Positions 29,128-38,022 of a stretch of 64,000 nucleotides of DNA are shown in pieces. Below the pieces are notes generated by a model. The model had not been told where the DNA came from. It was given only the letters and a program-made list of their open reading frames with translations, and made no database searches. Position 1 is the stretch's first letter. Each line of letters starts with the position of its first letter. Both the position numbers and the translations under genes were made by a program. Source of the stretch: Lancefieldella parvula (GTDB taxonomy: Bacteria; Actinomycetota; Coriobacteriia; Coriobacteriales; Atopobiaceae); NCBI GenBank assembly GCA_023300185.1, contig CP097092.1, positions 1,178,001-1,242,000 on the forward strand. The letters are read 5' to 3'.

Positions 29128-30951
29128 TTAAGCAGACGCGCACGAAACAATCCAAGACACCAGGTTGGCAGTTGCATTGCCTGTTCTCTCGGCAAGAACG
29201 TGGCCCTTATCCCAAACAAGCGTGTAATCAACACTGCTCACGCCCGAGAAATGCTTTAGAGACAGACCCAAATTGAACGAGGTGCAGATTGAAGTATCAG
29301 TATTCTGAGCGCCCTCATTAATACGCCAATAAGGAGCAACCGATGCTGTCTGATAGCCTTTGTAAGATGCGCTGGTAAAGTACAGTGGATTGAACATATC
29401 AACACGAGTTGGAATGTCATTCTCCAGCGTATCAGCCTTATTCAGATCAGAGGTCCAATCATTAGCGTAGCTGGACTTCCAATCGGCAAGCTTCATGTAA
29501 GTATCAAGGTTCTTTTTAATGAGGTCAGCAGTCTGCTCATCAAAATGCAGCGTACTTTGCTCGCCAACACCAAAAAGCTGATTAGCGCGGGTGCTTCTAT
29601 CAGGAGCATCAAAAGCTCCAACTGGAAGCGACGCGCCTCTTAAAGCTCGCGAGAAACCCCTAAAATTCTCAAGCTCAACGTTCTGACGACGAAGGTTATA
29701 TACCACCCAAATAGATTCTGAGTTCAGAGAGCCAAAATAGTGCTCAGCAGTATCGTAGATAGTAGATTGAACCTGCTGAGTAGCAGGAGCTGCATTATCT
29801 GTACCACGAACCGTTGCGAGATTTGGGTCACCTGGGAACGTAGGCTCTTCCAGTCGCTGAGGCGTAGAGGTATATGGGAATGCGTTGTCCCTAACAAAGT
29901 TATTTGCAGAGGTCTTGAGCTCGTTGATAAGAAGGTCTGCATATGATCCAGCGGTATAGACGCCAGAGTTAGTCTCATCAAGACTGACCTTGCTGTCATT
30001 GCTGTCGAGAAGATCCATGTTGTTGACAAATGAAGCATATGCGCCAGCAAGATCTTGCGAGAGAGGTTGGGTCCATACACCCTCAGCACGAGAATCTGTT
30101 GCATCTGCATACTGACCAGCTGACCACTCATACGCTGCGTCTGCAAGGTCGTATGAAGTTGCAGGACACCATGAAGCGCTGCCGTAAATAGAGTCTGAAA
30201 GCTGCTCGCCCTTCTCGCTATGTGTAGCAGCGCCAACAGCCTTAAGATATGGCGTATAGAGCGGAGAGTCTCCCGAGGTTCCCAGCACCGCGCTGAGGCC
30301 GCCGCCAGCTGCAAAGCCAAACACAAAAATCTTTGATGTGTTACAAGGAAGCAGCTCGTTGTTGTAGCGCAAATACCTGATAGCAGCCTTGAAATCTACT
30401 GCTGGCCAAGGAGATCCGCCTGCGTAAAGCTCGTCCGAGCCTGTGGTTGAATCGTAGCCGGCGCTTCTACCGCGGAAACCTGCGTATACGTACACAAAGC
30501 CAGCCTCAAGGTACGGCGCGAGGCCTTCGTATGAGTAACTTGTAGGAGCGCTCTGAGGGAACAGCGTTGCTGTGTTAATAGGCATGACGATTGGCGCGGT
30601 ACGTGCGGTGAAGCTGCCTACAACGGCCTTCTCGCTCACTTCGCACTCGTACGTAGAGCCATTCTTCGTTCCCGAGAAATACTTTCCAGGTACAAAGACC
30701 GAGAGGGTGTTCACCGACTTGCTTGCAGGCTTAGTGCAGTACTGAATGCCCAGCTGATAGTAGCAGTCGTTATCCTCGTCATAACTCCACTGGGTCATGT
30801 CCAGCTTGAGTGACTTGAACTCTTCAAGGTCCACGTTAGATGCAGGCTGATTCGTATCCTCAGACGTCCTTGCCTGTGGAGTACATGCAGCCAAGGTACC
30901 TGCAGCTCCCAAAGCAGAAAGGGACAAGAATTCTTTTCTCGTAAAGGCCAT
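29128..30951 (-). CDS. Tannase-B-like alpha/beta-hydrolase lipoprotein lacking the serine nucleophile
   Basis: 607 aa. An N-terminal signal with TRKEFLS followed by a lipobox (LAAC, Cys23). The body matches bacterial subtype-B tannase-like hydrolases: GGSPWPAVDFKAAIRYLRYN, WCPATSYDLADAAYEW, and the C-terminal Asp and His regions (NTDTSICT, WDKGHVLAERTG). The nucleophile elbow, expected as G-F-S-x-G-G, reads GFAAGG with Ala214 (GCA at 30312-30310). The enzyme would be dead if the base is right; TCA would restore Ser by one change. Wild-type relatives are esterases of plant phenolics or similar. A GGGTTTCTCGC word lies in the gene at 29649. Confidence 0.75.
   Translation of the reverse strand: MAFTRKEFLSLSALGAAGTLAACTPQARTSEDTNQPASNVDLEEFKSLKLDMTQWSYDEDNDCYYQLGIQYCTKPASKSVNTLSVFVPGKYFSGTKNGSTYECEVSEKAVVGSFTARTAPIVMPINTATLFPQSAPTSYSYEGLAPYLEAGFVYVYAGFRGRSAGYDSTTGSDELYAGGSPWPAVDFKAAIRYLRYNNELLPCNTSKIFVFGFAAGGGLSAVLGTSGDSPLYTPYLKAVGAATHSEKGEQLSDSIYGSASWCPATSYDLADAAYEWSAGQYADATDSRAEGVWTQPLSQDLAGAYASFVNNMDLLDSNDSKVSLDETNSGVYTAGSYADLLINELKTSANNFVRDNAFPYTSTPQRLEEPTFPGDPNLATVRGTDNAAPATQQVQSTIYDTAEHYFGSLNSESIWVVYNLRRQNVELENFRGFSRALRGASLPVGAFDAPDRSTRANQLFGVGEQSTLHFDEQTADLIKKNLDTYMKLADWKSSYANDWTSDLNKADTLENDIPTRVDMFNPLYFTSASYKGYQTASVAPYWRINEGAQNTDTSICTSFNLGLSLKHFSGVSSVDYTLVWDKGHVLAERTGNATANLVSWIVSCASA
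29649..29659 (-). repeat. GGGTTTCTCGC word (copy 6)
   Basis: 11-mer in minus orientation in the tannase-like gene, encoding GFSR; the twelfth base differs (G). Confidence 0.65.
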
Positions 30952-31080
30952 AATTTCCCCTCGAATAGTTTATTCAGTGGAGGCAGCAACGACCGCTGAC
31001 CTAATTCAAGCTAGACAATCTATTGTACCAATTTGCAAACGTGTATGCTTAAGAGCAAGCGTTTAGAGAAACGAGTTAGC

Positions 31081-31350
31081 ATGCCAAAAGTTGTCAATTT
31101 CTTTGACCTCATTCATCTCAATGAAAGGCTTGCTCAGCAGGGCCTTTTGAGCAAAATCCACCTGCGTGACACATGTGGTAAGCAAACTCTCTGGATAGAA
31201 CTCCCCTCTGGCGAGAAAGCCGATGAGCGCGAGAAAATCGACGGTCAAGAGCTTGAGAAAACAAAGGAGCAAATTGAGGCGTTTTTTGCAATAAAGGGCA
31301 TGACCGTTGAATTTGACCTCACTGGCGGAAAAAATTTCTGGATTGTATAA
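31081..31350 (+). CDS. Small conserved protein with an RDxCG motif
   Basis: 89 aa from ATG 31081 (the frame is open from 31033, and an ATG at 31045 is an alternative). A soluble alpha/beta protein with IHLRDTCGKQTLWIEL near residues 24-39 and a helical C-terminal half ending in LTGGKNFWIV. It resembles a small uncharacterised Coriobacteriia family with an RDAC-type motif; I know of no function. It lies 61 bp before tRNA-Phe. Confidence 0.6.
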   Translation: MPKVVNFFDLIHLNERLAQQGLLSKIHLRDTCGKQTLWIELPSGEKADEREKIDGQELEKTKEQIEAFFAIKGMTVEFDLTGGKNFWIV

Positions 31351-31411
31351 ATTGCCCGCTTGACGAAGCGCTTGAGTCTGTTATAGTAAATAAGCTTTTC
31401 GAAGCACCAAT

Positions 31412-31487
31412 GGCTGGGTAGCTCAGTTGGTAGAGCAGGGGACTGAAAATCCCCGTGTCAGGGGTTCGATTCCCTTCCCCGCCACCA
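31412..31487 (+). tRNA. tRNA-Phe (GAA)
   Basis: 76 nt with CCA encoded. D arm GCTC...GAGC, anticodon arm GGGGA-CTGAAAA-TCCCC giving anticodon GAA, T arm with TTCGATT. The acceptor stem has one mismatch: U4 faces C69 where a G would pair. A chromosomal accessory island begins just after it. Confidence 0.95.
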
Positions 31488-31498
31488 GTTGTACTCTC

Positions 31499-31531
31499 AG
31501 GTTGATACCAAACGTGGTATCAACCTTTTTT
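31499..31531 (+). terminator. Terminator of tRNA-Phe
   Basis: A perfect 12-bp stem (31499-31510 with 31515-31526), 4-nt loop and T-run, 11 bp after the tRNA. Confidence 0.95.
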
Positions 31532-31564
31532 GCTATTTACCCCCTTAAAGCCCTATCCGTTTCC

Positions 31565-31663
31565 ACGTGTGTTACGTGTGTTGTACAAGTGTCTTCCGAG
31601 TGTTGCACGAGTGTGTTACGTGTGGCTTACGAGTGTTGAGCGGGTGTGTAGCACGTGTGGCGT
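31565..31663. repeat. Degenerate 11-bp tandem repeats (iteron-like)
   Basis: Units with consensus ACGWGTGTKNN begin at 31574, 31585, 31596, 31607, 31618, 31629 and 31640, an exact 11-bp period, with flanking partial units at 31565 (9 bp earlier) and 31653 (13 bp later). The period is not a multiple of three, so it is not coding. It resembles iterons or a phased protein-binding array. Confidence 0.75.
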
Positions 31664-31688
31664 TAACGGAACTCCAGATTTCCCTCAG

Positions 31689-31728
31689 ATGGCGCCTCAA
31701 TGCGTCAGATTGAGTCACTTTGCGCCAT
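31689..31728. repeat. Nested inverted repeat at the island edge
   Basis: Outer arms ATGGCGC (31689-31695) and GCGCCAT (31722-31728); inner arms CTCAAT (31696-31701) and ATTGAG (31709-31714). It overlaps the broken 3' end of the methyltransferase fragment and may mark a rearrangement or recombination site. Confidence 0.5.
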
Positions 31729-32046
31729 AGATGACGATAAGGTGTACATTCGGTTGTCAGCATTGCAGGGCAGATCTATATACACTAGCTTCACCCTACC
31801 GCCATATTTTTTTGTAAGTTCAGGTGCACGAGTAAGTGCCTCAAGTACATCACCAGTCTCGCCTTGAATAAGAAGGTTATCCGTTTGAGGCTCTAAGTCA
31901 GCTCTTTCCGAATATTCATACTTATCAGCTTTAACTGACTGTATGCCCTCGACATACTCGTCAAATATAAGCGTATGGGTCTCACAGTAACGAGGATCAA
32001 CCCACTCATAGTCATATTTTCCAACTTCTGTTGGTATAAATGCCAT
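31705..32046 (-). pseudogene. N-terminal fragment of a DNA methyltransferase
   Basis: 113 codons. The N-terminus and the stretch DNLLIQGETGDVLEALTRAPEL...KLVYIDLP are typical of adenine-specific (Mod-type) methyltransferases just before the catalytic DPPF/Y motif. That motif reads DLPCNADN here, and the remaining several hundred residues are missing; the frame runs into the inverted repeat at 31689-31728. It lies 32 bp downstream of an XRE gene and a broken ATPase, so together they look like the remains of a restriction or phage-defence operon. Confidence 0.7.
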
Positions 32047-32078
32047 ATCTTTGTTGCATCAATTGACCAAGTTTTTGC

Positions 32079-32315
32079 TTAGTCATTTATCGTCTCTTTC
32101 AATATCTCTGTTGGCATTACTGTACAAATATCCGCAATGTCGCACTCAAGAGCTGAGCATATTCTTAAAAGCACATCGGTAGTAACATTATCACCTCGTC
32201 TTAACTTCGATATTGTTGCAGCACTTACACCTGATTTTTCTTGTAAATCCTTTTTAGACATACCTTTATCGACGAGAACATGCCAAAGAGGCAAATAGCT
32301 CAATTTACTAATCAT
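32079..32315 (-). CDS. XRE-family regulator of a defence remnant
   Basis: 78 aa from ATG 32315, overlapping the upstream ATPase stop by 8 bp. One helix-turn-helix domain: MSKKDLQEKSGVSAATISKLRRGDNVTTDVLLRICSALECD, the Cro/CI-like pattern. Apparently intact. Small XRE proteins coupled to methyltransferase genes often set the timing of restriction-modification expression; here both neighbours are truncated, so it may no longer have a target operon. Confidence 0.8.
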   Translation of the reverse strand: MISKLSYLPLWHVLVDKGMSKKDLQEKSGVSAATISKLRRGDNVTTDVLLRICSALECDIADICTVMPTEILKETIND

Positions 32316-32933
32316 CAACTTCCACCTTTTCAGTTTCTGAGCCCTCTTGATCCGTTGTTTCTTCATCCTGTATTTCATTCTCAACGTATTCTTGATCTTG
32401 AAAATCATCTTGAGTTTTACCTTCAAGTAATCCGTAGCGGCCTCTCTTAGTTGACTTCGTAAACTCGATAAGGTCGCACTTTCCTTCCAGAGAAGGTAGT
32501 TCAGGAAGGTTTTTATTATTGTCCATCACAATGATCTGACCATACTCTGCAAGACGTATCAAAGTTTGATAGAAAGCATGCTGAAGAATGTCTCTGAAAT
32601 TATGCAATTCACTAGTTGCATCATCGCTTATCTCTTGGGGGTCATCAAGCCCGTTTAATGGGGTGTCGATAATTACAAATCCAGGATTATGAACGGCACT
32701 TTCGAATAGTATTTTATATAAGGCAAGGGTTACGCAAGAGTTGATATAAGAGCGATAACCTTTTCCTTGAGTCGATTTTTGTCTGTTATTGATATATGCA
32801 TCAAAACCTGCCAAGGAAAAATCTGCAGTTTGCAGATTTGGATACCCTGATGATTTCAGGATTTCCATTAAATTCTTAGACATTTGAGCTTCAAAAAACA
32901 GTGGAAACTGTGCATTGATATTTATGGTACCCT
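32308..32933 (-). pseudogene. C-terminal fragment of an SMC/Rad50-like ATPase
   Basis: About 208 codons remain: TQGKGYRSYINSCVTLALYK (ABC-signature-like region) and FVIIDTPLNGLDD (Walker B and D-loop), then an acidic tail (DEETTDQEGSETEK). This is the C-terminal lobe of a large coiled-coil ATPase; the N-terminal lobe and coiled coil are absent. Upstream of about 32933 the open frame continues only as antisense of the DUF2800 gene. Probably part of the same defence operon as the XRE and methyltransferase genes. Confidence 0.7.
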
Positions 32934-32952
32934 TCTTTGCTACTGCGTGAGC

Positions 32953-33867
32953 TTTGTGCTTGAGAAGCGCCGTGAAGCACAAGAGCACTGCGCAGATGTC
33001 TGCACGCTCGTTGAAGAGCGCCTCGACTTTTCTGAGTGGGTGGTGGACGGCTTTGGTACAGGCGAAGCCGTCATTATCGCTGAGCCCACGCTTCACATCA
33101 TCGACCTCAAGTATGGCCAAGGCGTGCTGGTTTCCGCTCATGACAATCCCCAAATGAGGCTCTATGCCCTAGGAGCACTTGCTACCTATGGTGTGCTCTA
33201 TGACATCGAGCAAGTATCCATGTCCATCTTCCAGCCAAGGCGCGAAAACTTCGATACCGAGGTGGTAAGTGCCCGTGAGCTCTACGCCTGGGCAGATAAG
33301 GTCGTGCGGCCTCAAGCTGAGCTGGCCGCGCACGGCCAGGGTGAGTTTAAGGCAGGGACCTGGTGTCAGTTCTGCGCCAAACGCGCTACATGCCGCGCAC
33401 GTGCTGAGGCAAATCTCGCACTCGCAAAAGACAGCTTCAAGGCAGCTACCGACCTCACCGATGCTGAGGTATCAGAGGTACTCCTTAAAGCAACTGAGTT
33501 TAAAAGTTGGATCTCAGATGTTGAAACCTACGCACTTGCAGAAGCTGTCAACAAAGGTCACAAGTGGCCGCACATGAAGCTCGTAGCAGGAAGGTCTCGT
33601 AGATGCTTTACCGACGAGCATGCTATCAAAGAGACTTTGGCTGCAGCCAACATCGAAGGCTTTACCAAAGAGGTGCTTCTAGGCATCACCGATATGGAGC
33701 GTCTACTTGGAAAGCGTCGCTTCTCTGAGCTTTTAGGTGACTATGTCACAAAACCCCAAGGCAAACCCTGCCTTGTAGATGTAAATGACAAGCGTGAAGA
33801 GCTTGTCACAGATATTGCCAGTGAGTTTACAAGTAAACCGTTAGAAAGGAAACTATCATGGCAGTAA
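32953..33867 (+). pseudogene. 5'-truncated DUF2800 phage protein
   Basis: About 304 codons of a DUF2800 protein, a RecB-like PD-(D/E)XK nuclease-fold protein of phage replication modules: EERLDFSEWVVDGFGTGEAVII, LHIIDLKYGQGVLVSAHDNPQMRLYALGA, and a late Cys set (CQFCAKRATCRA) likely to hold an iron-sulfur cluster. The usual first 100 or so residues are missing and replaced by the ATPase fragment in the opposite orientation. The open frame extends to 32884 through the junction. Its stop overlaps the DUF2815 start. Confidence 0.8.
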
Positions 33868-34400
33868 AAGTTACCACCGGCGTCGCTCGTGCAAGCTACG
33901 TCAACATCACCGAACCCAAGTCCATCAACGGATCTAAGCCCAAGTACTCATCCTCACTCATCATCCCTAAGAGCGACAAAGCAACCATCAAGCTCATCGA
34001 GGATGCCATTGAGCAAGCTATCCAAGAAGGCGTAGGTAAGTTTGGTGGCAAAATTCCACCCCGCGGATCTCTCAAGCTTCCTCTGCGAGATGGAGACACC
34101 GAGCGCGATGATGAGGACTATGCAGGAGCGTATTTCATCAACGCCAACTCAACCTTCCAGCCTGGTGTAGTTGACCGTGAGGGCAACATCACCGATGCTT
34201 CCATCATCTACTCTGGCTGCTATGTCCGTGCTTGCATTAGCTTCTATGCCTTTAACACCAATGGCAACCGTGGCATTGCTGCAGGACTTCAAGCCTTACA
34301 GTTCATCCGTGATGGTAAGCCCTTAGGTGGACGCGTGAATGCTGCTGAAGAGTTCGGAGCATTTCACGAGGATGCAGAAAATGATGACCTCTTCGCTTAA
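33858..34400 (+). CDS. DUF2815 phage protein, probable single-strand DNA-binding protein
   Basis: 180 aa, full length. The N-terminal VKVTTGVARASYVNITEPKS pattern and RGSLKLPLRDGDTERDDEDY are typical of DUF2815, a family found between DUF2800 and a family-A DNA polymerase in Firmicutes and Actinobacteria phages and thought to coat ssDNA. The start overlaps the DUF2800 stop by 10 bp and follows AGAAAGGAAA. This gene alone of the phage module looks intact. Confidence 0.85.
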   Translation: MAVKVTTGVARASYVNITEPKSINGSKPKYSSSLIIPKSDKATIKLIEDAIEQAIQEGVGKFGGKIPPRGSLKLPLRDGDTERDDEDYAGAYFINANSTFQPGVVDREGNITDASIIYSGCYVRACISFYAFNTNGNRGIAAGLQALQFIRDGKPLGGRVNAAEEFGAFHEDAENDDLFA

Positions 34401-34475
34401 ACCTGTACACTAAACTCGCGAGCTGTCAGTGTTTTTTTCTACTGGCAGCTCATTTGCCTGTAAAGGATGTATTCC

Positions 34476-36395
34476 ATGCACGACTTATCAATCGATATAG
34501 AGACTTTTTCGTCAGTTGATATCGGAGCCTGTGACCATTACAAATACGCAGCTTCACCCGATTTTAAAATTTTACTCTTTGCCTTCTCCATCGATGGTGG
34601 GGACGTCGAGATTGTAGACCTCACTCAAGGTGAAAAGCTACCCGATAAGGTGCTCCTCGCGCTTACTGACGATCGCGTGCTCAAGCATGCATGGAATGCG
34701 TCCTTTGAGCGTATCTGCCTCTCGCACTATCTGGGCACGCATCTTCCTGCCACAAGCTGGCGCTGCACGATGGTACACGCGGCAGCTCTTGGTATGCCGC
34801 TTTCCCTCAAGGACGCAGGTGCTGCTTTCAATTTGTCTGACCAGAAAATGAGTGAGGGTACCTCACTTATCAAGCTCTTTAGCTGTCCTCAAAAAGATGG
34901 ACACCGCGTACTCTCAAAGGATGCACCTGACAAGTGGGAAACGTTCAAGGCTTACTGCAAACGCGACGTTGAGGTGGAAGCTGCCATCCAAACAAAACTT
35001 ACTCGCGTGCCACTACCTCAATTTGTATGGGAAGAATACGCGGTCGATCAAGCCATTAACGACCGTGGCGTGCGTATTGATAGACGCTTGGCAGAAGCTT
35101 CTATTTCTCTAGCTCAGGACAATAGCAAGACTGCACTTAAGCGTGCAAGCAAACTCACAGGACTTGATAATCCAAATTCTCCCATACAGCTTAAAAGCTG
35201 GCTAGAAGAACACGGCCTGCCACTAGACTCACTTGATAAAGCAACCGTTGAGGATGCGCTTGCACGCTCAACAGGTGTCGTTCATGAAGTGTTAAGCTTG
35301 CGCGGTGAATACTCCCGCTCATCAGTTAAAAAATACGAGAAGATGCTTGCCTGCGCTGACACATATGACCGCGCACACGGACTACATCAGTTCATGGGAG
35401 CAGGCAGAACGGGCAGATGGGCAGGAAGGCTTCTGCAGGTACAAAACCTTCCCAGAAACTATCTCGCTGACTTGGAAGCAACGCGTGAGCTGGTGAAGTC
35501 AGGTGATTTGGAGACGATGAAGCTCCTCTACCCGAGTGTAGCCGACACGCTCTCGCAGCTCATTCGCACAGCGCTTATTCCAAGTGAAAACAGTCGCTTT
35601 ATCGTAGCCGACTTTTCTGCCATTGAAGCGCGTGTGCTTGCGTGGCTCGCCGGAGAGTCATGGGTACTTCATGCCTTTGCAACTGGTGAGGACATCTACT
35701 GCAAAACGGCATCGCAGATGTTCGGTGTGCCTGTCGTAAAGCATGGGGTAAACGGAGAGCTCAGACAAAAAGGTAAGATCGCAACCTTGGCGTGCGGCTA
35801 TGCTGGAGCAGTTGGTGCTCTTCGTGCTATGGGAGCTGAGCGTATGGGACTCAATGAAGTTGAAATGGAAACTATCGTAGGCGCCTGACGAGAAGCTAAC
35901 AGCAACATAGTCCAGTTCTGGCGCGATATTGAGGCTGCAGCACTAAACGCTATCAAAAAGCATGTCATCACGCGTATAGGCAAGGTATCTGTTGGCTTTG
36001 CCAAAGGCATGCTTACCATCAAGCTGCCGTCCTCAAGGTGTCTTTACTACGCACGGCCGCAGATTGCTGAGAACCGCTTTGGAGCGGAAGGCATCACATA
36101 CTGGGGACTGGGTGCTGCGCGCAAGTTCCAGAAGCTCGAGACCTATGGTGGCAAGCTCGTAGAAAACATCACGCAAGCTATCGCGCGTGACATCTTAGCC
36201 GAGGCGCTCGTGCGCCTTGAGAAAGCTGGTTATCATGTCGTTATGCACGTACATTATGAGGTAATTTGTGATGAGCAGCCTAGCTTTGGAAGCCTTGATG
36301 AGGTGGTCTCCCTCATGTGCGTGGTTCCCACTTGGGCACAGGGTTTGCCGCTCAACGCAGAGGGTTTTGAGGCAGATTTTTACAAGAAGGATTAG
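34476..36395 (+). pseudogene. Phage family-A DNA polymerase with in-frame TGA and altered active site
   Basis: A frame of 639 codons from ATG 34476. A DnaQ-like exonuclease (SIDIETFSS), then a Pol I palm: motif A VADFSAIEARVLAWLAGE, O-helix RQKGKIATLACGYAG. TGA at 35886-35888 interrupts it, exactly where Trp is expected (GA-stop-REANSNIVQFW). Motif C, normally HDE, reads HYE (TAT at 36255-36257), losing the catalytic Asp. Either defect would abolish activity; together they show decay. It ends 31 bp before the AT-rich RiPP cluster, where base composition changes sharply. Confidence 0.85.
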
Positions 36396-36426
36396 GCGAT
36401 GTTTCAAACAGCATATATATATATCA

Positions 36427-38013
36427 TTAAAGGTATATCACTTCATCAGCTGCATCAATCAAATCCTTGTCATGCGTTGAAACGATAATCCCTTGTTTTT
36501 TTGGATTCATTTTTAAGTAATTGATTAGTTCATGTTTTGAAAGTTCATCAAGATCATTCGTGGGTTCATCTAAAATTAAAAAATCCGAATCCTTTGACAA
36601 TGCAACATTAAGGTAGAGCTTCTTAAGCTCGCCTCCAGATAATCTCTGGCAGTTCTCAAAAGGAATCTTAAGTATTTTACTAATTTCAGTTAGTAAAGTT
36701 ACATTTATGTTTTCGTCATAAGACATCAAAGACAGAAACTCAAGTGGACTCATATCGGGCTTAAAAAAAGACTGAGGCAGATATGCAATACAATGTTTTC
36801 TCAAATAGAATGTGTCAACTTTGCTGCATATTTCACCATTGTATTCGAGATTATCTGAAGTGCCTTCATATAGCCCGAGAAGTATTTTTAGCAGTGTAGT
36901 CTTTCCTGATCCATTTGTACCTTGTATAATATGAAAAGTATTTTTCCTGAATGTGGTTGATAAATTATTTATTACGTCAATTATTCCATTATTTGATTGA
37001 TAAGAAAAGAAAAAGTTGCGTAAACATATGCTATCTAAGTGATCAATTTTTATTCCAGAGTTTTGATTGGGGATTTTTAAATTCTCTAAGTTTTCGAGAC
37101 GCTTATACGAAATCTTTGCATCTAGAAATGTATTATAAAAACCTATATAATATTTAACCAAATTAATAATTATATTAAAATACATATTTATAGTAACAAA
37201 ATCACCTAATGATAAATTTTTATTAACTATTTGAACGCCTCCGAGTATGAATAAAATTGCCTGGTATAAAGCCGATGTTACGGAATCACTAGATAGATAA
37301 ATACTTTGAATTTTTACCAATTTTCGTATGCTTTCGTTTAAAGGTACAAAGCAACTATTTAAATAAGATACTGAATTCTCCGAATTCGAACTAGCATACA
37401 AAATTTCTGATAACAGAAGTTGCGATGAGTACTTTTGATAAAAGATTACATCGTTTTGCTTTTTGTCTGTCAACCTTTTTGATATAGGATTTTTAAGTAA
37501 GTACACAATTAAGGAATAAGTTAAGCTCAAAACTAATCCTAATATAAATAACAACTGGTTTAGTTCAAACATCATATAAAACGAAACAAAAAGTAATATA
37601 CTGTTCAAAATGAACTTAGTAAAGTTTGAGAGAACGAAGTCAGAAACTATTTGAATATCCGAATGAATTTGTTGAGAAAGGCCTGATAACTCAACATTTT
37701 CAAGAATATTATATGGTATTTCATATAAATTTCGTACTTTTAGCTTCAGTAATAAGATGTAAGTTTCAGCCTTTAATATTGCTATAACTCGGATTAAAAC
37801 ATATGTAAATATCGAGTTGCCTATTCCAAACAACGCAACTAGAATAGCAACATTAATTATTATTTCGTACCTTGTATTGTACGCCAATAAGTTAAATAAA
37901 ATTCCATTTAAGTAGGGGGTTATCGCATTTATTGCAAAACTAATGATAGATAATAAGATAACACCCTTGAAGCCTCTTAAATGTTTAATTTTACCGATCA
38001 CCCATGTAAACAT
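36427..38013 (-). CDS. ABC exporter of the RiPP cluster
   Basis: 528 aa, a half-transporter with six membrane segments (about residues 1-300) and a nucleotide-binding domain: GTNGSGKTTLLKIL (Walker A), QRLSGGELKKLYLNVAL (signature), FLILDEPTNDLDELS (Walker B/D-loop) and the switch His in STHDKD. No N-terminal C39 peptidase, so it does not cleave a double-Gly leader. Start after GAGGTACATAC. Last gene of the cluster; it probably exports the mature peptide and may give self-immunity. Markedly AT-rich. Confidence 0.85.
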   Translation of the reverse strand: MFTWVIGKIKHLRGFKGVILLSIISFAINAITPYLNGILFNLLAYNTRYEIIINVAILVALFGIGNSIFTYVLIRVIAILKAETYILLLKLKVRNLYEIPYNILENVELSGLSQQIHSDIQIVSDFVLSNFTKFILNSILLFVSFYMMFELNQLLFILGLVLSLTYSLIVYLLKNPISKRLTDKKQNDVIFYQKYSSQLLLSEILYASSNSENSVSYLNSCFVPLNESIRKLVKIQSIYLSSDSVTSALYQAILFILGGVQIVNKNLSLGDFVTINMYFNIIINLVKYYIGFYNTFLDAKISYKRLENLENLKIPNQNSGIKIDHLDSICLRNFFFSYQSNNGIIDVINNLSTTFRKNTFHIIQGTNGSGKTTLLKILLGLYEGTSDNLEYNGEICSKVDTFYLRKHCIAYLPQSFFKPDMSPLEFLSLMSYDENINVTLLTEISKILKIPFENCQRLSGGELKKLYLNVALSKDSDFLILDEPTNDLDELSKHELINYLKMNPKKQGIIVSTHDKDLIDAADEVIYL

Positions 38014-38022
38014 GTATGTACC

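Noticed and set aside
31565..31663. Short repeats as a CRISPR array
   Set aside because: The units are 11 bp and contiguous with no unique spacers, and no cas gene is near.
35886..35888. TGA as a recoded Trp codon (alternative genetic code)
   Set aside because: It is a single case in a decayed phage gene that also lacks the catalytic Asp, and Trp is written TGG elsewhere in the window.
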